Both the position numbers and the translations under genes were made by a program. Shown here piece after piece: positions 55,023 to 64,000 of a stretch of DNA of 64,000 nucleotides. Under the pieces are notes generated by a model. The model saw only the letters and a list, made by a program, of their open reading frames with translations, was not told the DNA's origin and made no database searches. Positions within the stretch are counted from its first letter, which is position 1. Each line of letters begins with the position of its first letter. Source of the stretch: Conus ventricosus (lineage: Eukaryota > Mollusca > Gastropoda > Neogastropoda > Conidae); assembly GCA_018398815.1 (NCBI GenBank), contig CM031607.1, forward strand, positions 85,136,422 through 85,200,421, read 5' to 3'.

Positions 55023-55080
55023 GACCCACAGAAACACATACATATTCGTACGCACCCATACATATACACATGCACACATT
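54833..55080. repeat. (CA)n microsatellites with internal duplication
   Basis: Two CA tracts (54833-54925 and 54960-55020), each preceded by the same ATGAGCTAGTCGCAACA block, i.e. a local duplication of about 130 bp. Confidence 0.9.
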
Positions 55081-55180
55081 ATGTGCACGCTCGCAATTAC
55101 TTCCGTACACATTCACCTTTCTTTTTTTTCTTTTCTTTTTTTGTCTGATATCACGAATAGTGGATAGACGTTAAATGCAA

Positions 55181-55182
55181 CA

Positions 55183-55242
<60 letters not shown>

Positions 55243-55274
55243 ATACACACGCTCATACATACACATACACACAG

Positions 55275-55358
<84 letters not shown>
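55181..55358. repeat. (CA)n-(CT)n compound microsatellite
   Basis: CA tract (55181-55238), spacer of about 37 bp, then CT tract (55276-55358), ending exactly where the retrotransposon relic begins. Confidence 0.95.
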
Positions 55359-55874
55359 GTATCCAATTTATATCAATTCTGTTTGTAGATGTATTAAGTA
55401 TTGGTTGAAAATAACCAGAATGGAGGAAAGTAAGATACCATTTAAAGCTTATAAGACATTGCGACAGTTGGATGGTAATGGCAAGAAAACATGGGCTACC
55501 AATGTTCGTCAGTGCTTGAATTCTTATGGCTTTGCTTATGTTTGGGACAACCAGGGCGTTGAAAGTATATCAGGATTTTTGAAATGTTTTAAACAAAGAA
55601 TGATCGATTGCAGATGGCAAGACTGGCATGACCATATCTATAGTAGTGACAGATTTGCGCAATACAGACTCTTTAAAACAACACATGTGGTTGAACCATA
55701 CATTGAAATGAATATAAATAGGTATGTTAAGAGTGCATTGAGTAAGTTTAGATTTGGTGTCTCTGACATTGCTTGCCATCGGTTTAGATACAGTGTTCTG
55801 AAAGATAACGAATTGATGTGTCGCTTGTGTAATCAGGCAAAGGAAGATGAAATACATTTTTACTGTGCTGCTTG
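55359..55874 (+). mobile_element. non-LTR retrotransposon C-terminal relic, truncated
   Basis: An open frame reads YPIYINSVCRCIKYWLKITR, then NQGVESISGFLKCF and DCRWQDWHDHI, ending in the Cys-rich MCRLCNQAKEDEIHF. This is the C-terminal region of a CR1/Jockey-like element common in molluscs. It breaks off at the tandem-duplication junction, while the copy at 62066 continues. Confidence 0.7.
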
Positions 55875-55921
55875 CCCTTAGCTTTGTTCAACCCTCGTTT
55901 GAAAACTCACTTTCTCATCCC
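55875..55921. other. junction filler between tandem units
   Basis: About 45 bp (from TTGCCCTTAGCTTTGTTCAA) not found at either parental site by eye. It sits between the RT relic of unit 1 and exon B sequence of unit 2. Confidence 0.6.
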
Positions 55922-56630
55922 ACAAACGGATTTTGGTTTCCCACTGACAGCAGGATATACAAACAGGATCATGTGACTGTTGTTCTGTTGCACTGCTGAG
56001 GAGATGGTTGGGCTGCTACTGTAGTCCTGAGCAAATCTGTGACACCGGGATGGAAAACACGGGCCACTTCTGTCAATGACTAGTATTTTCTCAAGGTCCA
56101 TATCATGCAACTGTTTTCCATTAGCCTCCATGTGCCTTCTCAGTATATCTGCCTTTTCCAGATCAGTGAACGAGTTCTTTCCCATGTCAGTGCAAGGCAA
56201 GTCTTTAAGTAAATTGTCACCTTCCGTTTTCTGTGCCATCTGCTCCTTTACTTCAGTTCTGAGGGTTATGATCACGAAATATGTGCCTCTTCAGCATATC
56301 TTTTCATAAGCGGGATTAAACCACACCACTTTTGGAACAGTTTTGGATCGTACTGGTCTGAACCAAAGATATCTTCCAGAAGGACCGCTTGCATCTGGTT
56401 TTGTCCTCCTACGTAATTACGCCATTCTGCACGCCTTTTGACGACCAGAGGGGACCAATCATGTTCTTGAAAATGGCGCAGCAAAGCTTTGGCCATTGCA
56501 GATTTGCCAGAGCCTTTAGGTCCCGTTAAGATGGCGATGCGGTTTTCCTGCACGAAATCCAGGCACTGGTGAAAGAAGGCCGTTTTGACAAATGTGGACT
56601 GGTCTATAAGAATTTCCTCTCTGCTTTGAT
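55922..56630 (-). pseudogene. truncated exon B (NTPase only), right copy 2
   Basis: From the acceptor at 56630 the frame reads DQSREEILIDQSTFVKTAFF and keeps the P-loop LTGPKGSGKSAMAK and VLLEDIFGSD. One T is missing at about 56291, shifting the frame after LMKRYAE; reading resumes in the 56275-55907 frame. Coding stops at the duplication breakpoint after SGKPKSVC, so all ankyrin repeats are absent. Unlike copy 1, its N-terminal T run is the correct length. If transcribed it would make an NTPase-only product. Confidence 0.75.
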
Positions 56631-56860
56631 CTGGAACAAACACACATGTGAGGTATGAAACAAAGACCGAATACTTTATGTGTAAGCAAGACTATGAATG
56701 AAGTGGGCTCTCCCTCGTTTTCCTTCCTTACTGTATTTCTCTCTGACTTCAGTCAGCAGTTTAAACCATTTAACAATTTAAAGAAGTTTAATTCTTTTGC
56801 CTGTTTTGGGCGAAGGAGAATACAGCAGAACCTACAACTCTTGTCATGGGCTCAGATCAT

Positions 56861-56960
56861 TTCAGTCTAAGGAGCACGTATAACGTCTATTCTAACGTAC
56901 TTCTAAGAGACATAAACGTGTTCCTTAGACTGACATGAAGAGAGAGAGAGAGAAGAGAGA

Positions 56961-57009
<49 letters not shown>
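56861..57009. repeat. palindrome plus (GA)n microsatellite
   Basis: Hairpin (56861-56933) with one extra A relative to unit 1, then a GA tract (56936-57009) with different interruptions. Confidence 0.8.
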
Positions 57010-57012
<3 letters not shown>

Positions 57013-57709
57013 ACAAAAACATAAACTCATATAATGAAATAAGGATATGAAATAAACAATAAATTAAATAATTTGACATGAACAGGTTTGTTTGATTTTT
57101 CATTTCAAACATATCAAAAATGATGATTGTAAACGTAGAGTTTATAGAATATGTATCTATCTATCGATCGATTGACTGATCAATCTATTTGTCTATTTTT
57201 CTCTATCTACGTATATACATCTTATTATCATTGTTATTCCTGTCCTCGCCTTCTTTCTTGACACTCTGCTCTCACTTGTGGCACTCCGAAGCTGTTAGCA
57301 TGCAACAGCAGCCACATACCACACCTGCTTTGGCATGCTGTCAGAACCAGGTGAAGGTAGCCGACGGGGAGATAGAACTTGTCTTCCTACGTTCGTGAGA
57401 CTGGACGCGACAGACAGCGCAGAGGAAATCACAACTGATTCAACACACAAAAAGGCAACTCCCAGCAATGCATGGTGGAGTGCATAGAGCATGGTGAGAC
57501 ACAATGGTCACTCACGGCATCCGACTCTGTCTCCAGCCGTCTTAATCCTGTCTTGCTGCTACGCTCACATGATTCTGGACGAGAGGGTGAGGTCGACACA
57601 TTGCGCAGCTCCTCCTAACTTTGAACAAAGTCACTCCGCAAGTGACTGTCATTATCGTCCTTTTCTCTTCATCTCGTCCCCAAGTCCTGTGATGATGGGC
57701 AAGCAATGA
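57010..57709 (-). other. intron, 3' part (right copy 2)
   Basis: Non-coding, near-identical to 50291-50989. Confidence 0.5.
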
Positions 57710-60120
57710 AGCGGCAGGGGTGGGCACACTGGCAGCCATTACTGCAAATCTGCACAGAGGTGTCTCAGGCCAAAGGGTCGTTCTCCACTGAACCAGAGCA
57801 GCGGTGGAGTTGGGCAGCCACCTGAGCGACTGAGCAGCCCTTTTTAGGATAGCACTGCTCACCTCCATAGCATGAGGAAGGGGCTAGAAAAGGTGTCCTA
57901 AACATCTCCTGCTCCATCCTTCCCTAGCCAGCCTACCGCAGCTGGAGCTCTATAACAGCAGTCAAAACTCAAAGAAGAAAAAGACAAAGATTGTTCCTTT
58001 CACCCTTAGCATATGGAACGTGCCTACCACTCTGGATAGAGACGATGCAAACAGGCCTCAGAGGAGAACAGCTCTAATTGGAAAAGAACTCATCCGGTAT
58101 AACAACGAGATCGCAGCCTTGACTGAGACCCTGCTTGTGGGACATGACAAACTTTGTGAAAGGGTCTCTGGCTTTACTGCATTTTTCTGGAGCGGAAGAG
58201 GAAGTGAACAGCGATGAGAGTCTGGTGTCGGCATTGCAGTGAAGACAGCTCTTGTTGGTAAGCTAGCAGGACCTCCAAAGGGAGTGAACGGCAGGCTCAT
58301 TGCCAAGAAACTCCCCTTGTCATTTGGAAAGAAGCACCTGACAATTATCAGCGCCTATGCGCCGACCTTGACCATCCCAGATGACGTGGAGGAGAATCAT
58401 ATGAGGATCTTCACTCTGTCATTGCTGCTGTTCTGAAAGCAGATGGGCTCGCCATTCTTGGTGATTTTTTAACAGCGACTCCGGGAAGGTGCCGTCGGCA
58501 AACATAGAATTGGCCACTACAACGGCAACTACAACGGTCTCCTGCTACTCCAGACCTGTGCTGAGCATGAACTGCTGATCACCAACAGTCTTCTGCCTCC
58601 CTACCCAAAACAGGACATCATGGATGCATCCCCGGTCCAAGCACTGGCATTTCATTAATTATGTCATTGTCAAGAAGAGGGATAGGCAGGATGCGAGAGT
58701 CACAAAATCAATGTGCGTTGCTGGGTGCAGGACTAAATACCATTTTATGATGAACAAGCTTAACATCTGGATCCAACCCAAGAGACACCCGCAAGGAAAG
58801 AAGGCTCCAGAACAAAGCAGTCGTTTGTAGACAGCTGAAGGAACGCCAGGAATCTGCCTCTCAAGACAACCGAATGTAAAAGCCAACTGATCGACCTTCA
58901 GAAAACTGGTTATATGCTACAACGATCTTGGGGCCAGCAGCCAAGAAACACAAGGACTGGTTTGATGAGGACTGCAATGACATGCTGCAGCTACCAGACA
59001 GGAAACATCTGCACGAAGCTTAACTCAGTGACACCAAGTCTACCTCTAGAAAAGATGCATTGAACAACATGCGCAGAACAGTTCAAGAGAAACTATGAAA
59101 GATGCAAGACACATGGCTGAGCAACCAGGCTGATGAGATCCGAGGATTGGCTGACAGACATGACATGTAGAATTTCTATGATGCCTTAAAAGACGTTTAT
59201 AGACCAACATCGTCATGATCATCCTCTCGGCTCAGCGCTGATACGAACGCTGGTCTGAGCACTTCAACAACGTACTAAACCGCCCATTATCCATCAATAA
59301 CAAAGCCAACAACGTACTAAACCGCCCATTATCCATCAATAACAAAGCCAACACGTACTAAACCGCCCATTATACATCAATAACAAAGCCAACAACGTAC
59401 TAAACCGCCCATTATCCATCAATAACAAAGCCATTGACCGGCTCCTTTAAGTGTCCATCAATGAAGAAATGGATGAACCACCAACCCTCTTGGAGACCCA
59501 GACGTGATATGTTTGCTGTCCAGTGGCAAAGCTCCTGGCTCAGACTCCATACCAGCTGAGGTTTACGAAGATGGTGGCACAGCTCTGACTGAACAGATTT
59601 ATCATTTGTTTCTTTTGATGTGGCAAGGGGAGACGATCCCTCAGAATTTCAAAGATGCATCCATTATCCATTTGTACAAGCACAAAGGGAACATCTAGGG
59701 TTGTGACAACCACAGAGGCATATCCCTCATTTTCACAGCAAGAAAAGGCACTTGCCAGGATTCTGTTTAACCACCTTACAACATACCTTGAACAACAGCT
59801 TTTGCCAGAAAGCCAGCACGGCTTTAGGAAAGACAGAGGCACCATTGATAATGAATTTGCCACAAAAAATGTCAGGAACAAAATGCTGTCCTTTTCTCCA
59901 CCTGTGTTTTGTCGTCCACTCTGTTCAGCACCATGTTCCTTTATGCCTCCAGAGAAAGACATCCACATCAGATTCAGAACAGACGGAAATCTGTTCAACC
60001 TCTAGAGGCTCAAGGCAAAAACTAAAGTTCTGACAGACATCATCGGGACTTTCAGTTTGCTGAAGACCACCCTAGATGCGGAAAATTCTCCAACAAAATA
60101 ATAACCTGGTTATTGAAACG
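57710..60120 (+). mobile_element. APE-type non-LTR retrotransposon, degenerate (right copy 2)
   Basis: Duplicate of 50990-53400 with the same stops and the same RT C-terminal deletion, so it was copied with the locus, not inserted independently. Contains the four-unit 42-bp minisatellite at 59268-59431, one unit of which is shortened by a base. Confidence 0.75.
59268..59431 (+). repeat. 42-bp minisatellite, 4 copies
   Basis: Same array as 52550-52713, including the variant unit with TATACATC in place of TATCCATC. Confidence 0.9.
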
Positions 60121-61224
60121 TCATACGCTATCCTCAGACTCTTGAAACGTAGTTTGAACAAGGACACTCAGGAGCTTGCTGACTGCCAGCAATGTCGACC
60201 ACGCCTTAATTCTGCTCTTTGATCCACACTCACACTGCAGACCCACAGCTAAATGTCCATGGGTTTGTTTTTTCCTGCTCTCTCATCTTCTGTGGCACTT
60301 CTGTGACATTACCTAACCAATACTCATTCCAGCTGTCCATTCACAGTCACTCTCGACCTTGTCTAGTTATGGTCCTGGCACTGGCAGTCCACACGGAAAG
60401 TCAATGTCCATTCAGTGTGGGGCCAATACCAGACGAGACACTGTATTGCTGCAAAGTCACTTCGGTGATGTTCAGTGGTGTCTGCTCTGATCCAACATGC
60501 ACATGGTACATCTACAAAGCCCCTTACTGATGACAACTGCTTACTCGTGGAGCCAGCATGAGGGAGTGTGCCACGCCGGAGAGCCCCGCCATGTCATTCC
60601 AGCAACAGTCCTGATGAAGCAGCCTGTATCAACTCAACACGAACGAACTCACCGTGGGCCTAGACATGGAGGGGAATTCGAAAGTGAGGTCACTGTGAGA
60701 GAAGGGCATGAAGGGCCACAGAATTTGAAACCTTTTTATGCTGATCGATATGATGAGAATGATGACATGATACTCTGTAGTTCCATTACTGTATGAGACT
60801 GCATGACAGGCCTCTACTCTATGCTTACTTACGTCATCTATCCCATGACGTCAACCAGGCCTGAGAGATACCTGCAGTGTTGGCAAGAAAACCTGAGAAA
60901 CTTTCTCAGAGTCATATCAGTTTCGTGGATGAAACCTGACTGTGGGGTTCCAGTCTTCCCAGCTGAGCCCATAGCAAATCCACCTCTGGTAGGCGCCAGT
61001 CATGGGCCATAAAATCACACACACAGAAATGGCTCTGACGGGAAGAAAACCTTGGCCATATTTTGTCTTTCCACCAAGTTCCTCTGAAACTGGTTCTCTC
61101 GTTTGGTCATAATCGTACTGACAGACAGAAAAACCAACAGCCGCGAATGAAAACATAACCTTCTCCAGGTATCAGATCTAACCCTGGCCTAGCATGCACG
61201 TGTGGCGGGAAATTTTTCCTGTAC
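60121..61224 (-). other. intron, 5' part (right copy 2)
   Basis: Near-identical to 53401-54507. Non-coding. Confidence 0.5.
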
Positions 61225-61362
61225 CTGTGATCCGGCAGTAGCCGCTGTTGTCGTAGTGCTCGACCTTCTGGGCGTGGATGAACTTGACTTTGGGTTTGTA
61301 GTAGGTCCGATGATCAGTGTTTTCCTTGGCCACAGTCAAGTTGCCTCGCACCGTTGGGTTTT
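61225..61362 (-). CDS. exon A of the STAND-ankyrin gene, right copy 2
   Basis: Identical in frame, length (138 bp) and splice sites to 54508-54645. Its downstream exon B (56630) is truncated, so this copy could only encode exon A plus the NTPase, or splice onward to the intact exon B at 49914. Confidence 0.7.
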
Positions 61363-61545
61363 CTGTTGTTGAAGAACAAGAGGTGAGAGGACTGGACGTG
61401 GCACAGGTGGAGGTGGGATGGGGTAGGGGAGGTTGTTAGACGAACAAAGGTATTGTAAGACCGAAAAAAGTGCAACAATAACAACAAAACTATACGTAAT
61501 AGCAGGAATCAGCAATGTCATAGTTTATCATGAGCTAGTCGCAAC

Positions 61546-61548
<3 letters not shown>

Positions 61549-61601
<53 letters not shown>

Positions 61602-61669
61602 GACACACAGATACACACACACACACACACACACACATAAACACACACATACACGTTCATGAGCTAGTC

Positions 61670-61732
<63 letters not shown>

Positions 61733-61887
61733 GACCCACAGAAACACATACATATTCGTACGCACCCATACATATACACATGCACACATTATGTGCACGC
61801 TCGCAATTACTTCCGTACACATTCACCTTTCTTTTTTTCTTTTCTTTTTTTGTCTGATATCACGAATAGTGGATAGACGTTAAATGC

Positions 61888-61948
<61 letters not shown>

Positions 61949-61980
61949 ATACACACGCTCATACATACACATACACACAG

Positions 61981-62058
<78 letters not shown>
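61549..62058. repeat. (CA)n and (CT)n microsatellites
   Basis: CA tracts at 61549-61640, 61675-61730 and 61889-61944 and a CT tract at 61982-62058. Same order as unit 1 with different lengths. Confidence 0.95.
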
Positions 62059-62060
<2 letters not shown>

Positions 62061-63416
62061 GTATCCAATTTATATCAATTCTGTTTGTAGATGTATTAAG
62101 TATTGGTTGAAAATAACCAGAATGGAGGAAAGTAAGATACCATTTAAAGCTTATAAGACATTGCGACAGTTGGATGGTAATGGCAAGAAAACATGGGCTA
62201 CCAATGTTCGTCAGTGCTTGAATTCTTATGGCTTTGCTTATGTTTGGGACAACCAGGGCGTTGAAAGTATATCAGGATTTTTGAAATGTTTTAAACAAAG
62301 AATGATCGATTGCAGATGGCAAGACTGGCATGACCATATCTATAGTAGTGACAGATTTGCGCAATACAGACTCTTTAAAACAACACATGTGGTTGAACCA
62401 TACATTGAAATGAATATAAATAGGTATGTTAAGAGTGCATTGAGTAAGTTTAGATTTGGTGTCTCTGACATTGCTTGCCATCGGTTTAGATACAGTGTTC
62501 TGAAAGATAACGAATTGATGTGTCGCTTGTGTAATCAGGCAAAGGAAGATGAAATACATTTTTTACTGTGCTGTCCTGCACTCAGTGACCTTAGAGTTAA
62601 ATTTATTAAGACTAAGTATTATTGTGACCCCTGTAGTTTTAGAGTCAACTTATTGTTAGCAACAAGAAATGAAAATGACCTTTTCGACCTTGCCATGTAC
62701 ATATACGCTTTACAAGAGTGGGAAAGAACTTGGAAAATGGAATTTCATCCCCAAAAGTGCCAAGTGTTGCGTATATGTAACAAACGCTCACCAATTAGAT
62801 CAGATTATTCTATCCATAATACTATTCTTAAAGAAACTAATGCTGCAAAATATTTAGGCGTGATTATAGATAGTCGTCTCAAATGGAAAGAACACTACAA
62901 TTTAGTATGTAAGAAAGCAAATAACATCTTAGCTTTCTTATACAGGAATATCAATGACTGCCCCCAAAAGGTTAAAGACGACTGCTACAAAACACTGGTT
63001 AGACCAGTACTGGAATATGGTTGCTCAGTTTGGGATCCTTACCATCTAAAGGACATTGATAACCTCGAAAAGATTCAGAAGAGAGCAGCACGGTTCGTAA
63101 CAGGGAACCACATCAGAGAAAAGGGGAATACTAGGAAGAACATGAGGAAATTAGAATGGAAACCCTTAGAAGAGAGAAGAGCTTTTATCAAACTTAACAT
63201 CTTCTTCAAAGGCAGAGCTAAAGTAATTGATATTCCAATGGAACAACTAGTATTGAATAAAAGTAGCACCAGGAGTGGCGGTCAATGTTATACCATACCT
63301 GCATCAAATATTGACAGCCACTTACATTCATTTTATCCTAGTTCTGTACGGCTGTGGAACTCACTGCCGGGTGCCATCAAGATTGCACAAATGCAATTTC
63401 ATTTAAAAAACAATTG
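62059..63416 (+). mobile_element. chimeric open frame of two non-LTR retrotransposon fragments
   Basis: One uninterrupted frame (part of a 490-codon ORF whose N-terminus is microsatellite artefact) joins two relics. The first (62059 to about 62700) is the C-terminal region with RCIKYWLKITRMEE, DCRWQDWHDHI, Cys-rich MCRLCNQAKEDEIHFLLCCP and ALSDLRVKFI. The second (about 62710-63416) starts EWERTWKMEFHPQKCQVL and continues with AKYLGVIIDSRLKWKEH, YKTLVRPVLEYGCSVWDPY and IQKRAARFV: the thumb and C-terminus of a CR1/L2-like reverse transcriptase. A C-terminal domain preceding a thumb domain is the wrong order for one protein, so this is a fusion by insertion, open by chance or recent origin. No catalytic domain is present. 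Confidence 0.75.
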
Positions 63417-63682
63417 ATACGACAGTTTTGAGATCTGCATATTGACGATTTTCTATTTTAACTTCCCCAGATATTTTACTGTTACCTGGGCCTGAATTTG
63501 GCCATTGCTTTTAACTTCTTGAATATCGAGTGCGACCCCTTGTTGCCAAATTTGCTCCAGGGGCCAACAGTCTGAGTCGCACTACTTTATGCTATTTTAT
63601 TTTACTTTTTAACATGCGCGCTGGTGACCTACTCGTTTTTGAGTGAACCAGTATTTTAGGAAGAAGAAGAAGAAGAAGAAGA
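63417..63682 (+). mobile_element. 3' end of the CR1/L2-like relic with (GAA)n tail
   Basis: 3' untranslated sequence ending in AAGAAGAAGAAGAAGAAG (63661-63681), a simple-repeat tail that marks the 3' terminus of the second element. Confidence 0.6.
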
Positions 63683-63858
63683 TATATGAAGCTCAAAAGC
63701 GAATACGAATAGTCTATTCATAATAGTTTTGCGTAGTGCATAGACGTGTTATAGCTTTTTCTTTCCATTTTCTTACTGTGAATTCTTCTTGTGTGTTGTA
63801 TTACGGGTGTTACCCCTTCAGTATGGGCTATGGCCTTTATCTGAATAAACCATTCGCA

Positions 63859-63866
63859 TTCTCTCT

Positions 63867-63910
<44 letters not shown>

Positions 63911-63911
63911 A
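63859..63911. repeat. (CT)n microsatellite
   Basis: CT tract with one CC interruption. Confidence 0.95.
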
Positions 63912-64000
63912 ATATGCTTTACAATATTATTTTTGTCATTGTGTAATCCACACCATTATAAGGGGCCATGGCCTATAATGATTAAATCATCCGTATCCCC
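63905..64000 (+). repeat. short interspersed repeat at the window end
   Basis: Inverted counterpart of 12255-12350, abutting the CT tract. The window ends inside it. Confidence 0.6.

Larger units (their letters stand above)
49204..55874 (-). repeat. 6.7-kb tandem duplication, unit 1
   Basis: Sequence from ACAAACGGATTTTGGTTTCC (49204) to the retrotransposon relic (about 55874) recurs nearly unchanged at 55922-62573. It spans the NTPase part of exon B, the whole intron with its retrotransposon, exon A, the CA/CT microsatellites and the RT relic. Differences are mostly one-base indels and microsatellite length. Confidence 0.9.
55922..62573 (-). repeat. 6.7-kb tandem duplication, unit 2
   Basis: Near-identical to 49204-55874, offset about 6,715 bp. 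Order retained: NTPase part of exon B, hairpin, GA tract, intron retrotransposon, exon A, CA/CT tracts, RT relic. Confidence 0.9.

Overview
The window reads as non-coding-rich DNA of an aquatic invertebrate, most likely a mollusc. Reasons: a large CA/TG, CT/GA microsatellite load, a decayed Maverick/Polinton, several APE-type non-LTR retrotransposons (RTE-like, I/Nimb-like and CR1/L2-like relics), a tRNA-derived SINE, and a spliced STAND-NTPase/ankyrin gene of the kind expanded in molluscs. Two runs of exactly 1000 N (29439-30438, 40501-41500) split it into three contigs. The species assignment is inference.

Layout. 1-6.9 kb: Polinton/Maverick remnant (DNA polymerase B, integrase and small structural-type ORFs, all frameshifted), followed by two hairpins. 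7.5-12.6 kb: microsatellite desert holding one 494-bp MITE-like element. 12.3-29.4 kb: a (+)-strand copy of the ankyrin locus (exon A 12829-12966, exon B 18798-22851), then 80-bp minisatellite, SINEs and AT-rich repeats. 30.4-54.8 kb: the same locus in inverted orientation, with an RTE insertion (31.2-34.4 kb), an I/Nimb-like insertion (38.5-40.5 kb) and the far longer (-)-strand exon B (49914-41806) plus exon A (54645-54508). 55.9-62.6 kb: a nearly identical 6.7-kb tandem copy carrying exon A and only the NTPase part of exon B. 62.6-64.0 kb: a retrotransposon relic and a short repeat that also marks the outer edge of the left arm.

The main gene encodes a P-loop STAND-type NTPase (nSTAND3-like) followed by about 65 ankyrin repeats in one exon. 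Inside that exon lies a coding higher-order tandem repeat of 975 bp (325 codons = 8 ankyrin repeats plus a ~61-residue Ser/Gln/Asp-rich linker), present five times in the right copy and apparently once in the left. Such an architecture suggests an NLR-like sensor whose ligand-binding surface is expanded or contracted by unequal exchange. No function is demonstrated here.

Caution: the giant inverted duplication spans both N gaps. The left copy has a stretch of very poor base quality (about 19.33-20.62 kb), and the tandem copies differ mainly by homopolymer and dinucleotide length. Unmerged haplotypes placed in inverted order are at least as likely as a real palindrome. Frameshifts in the gene copies fall at different sites in different copies, so most look like sequencing errors, although one 8-bp deletion does not.
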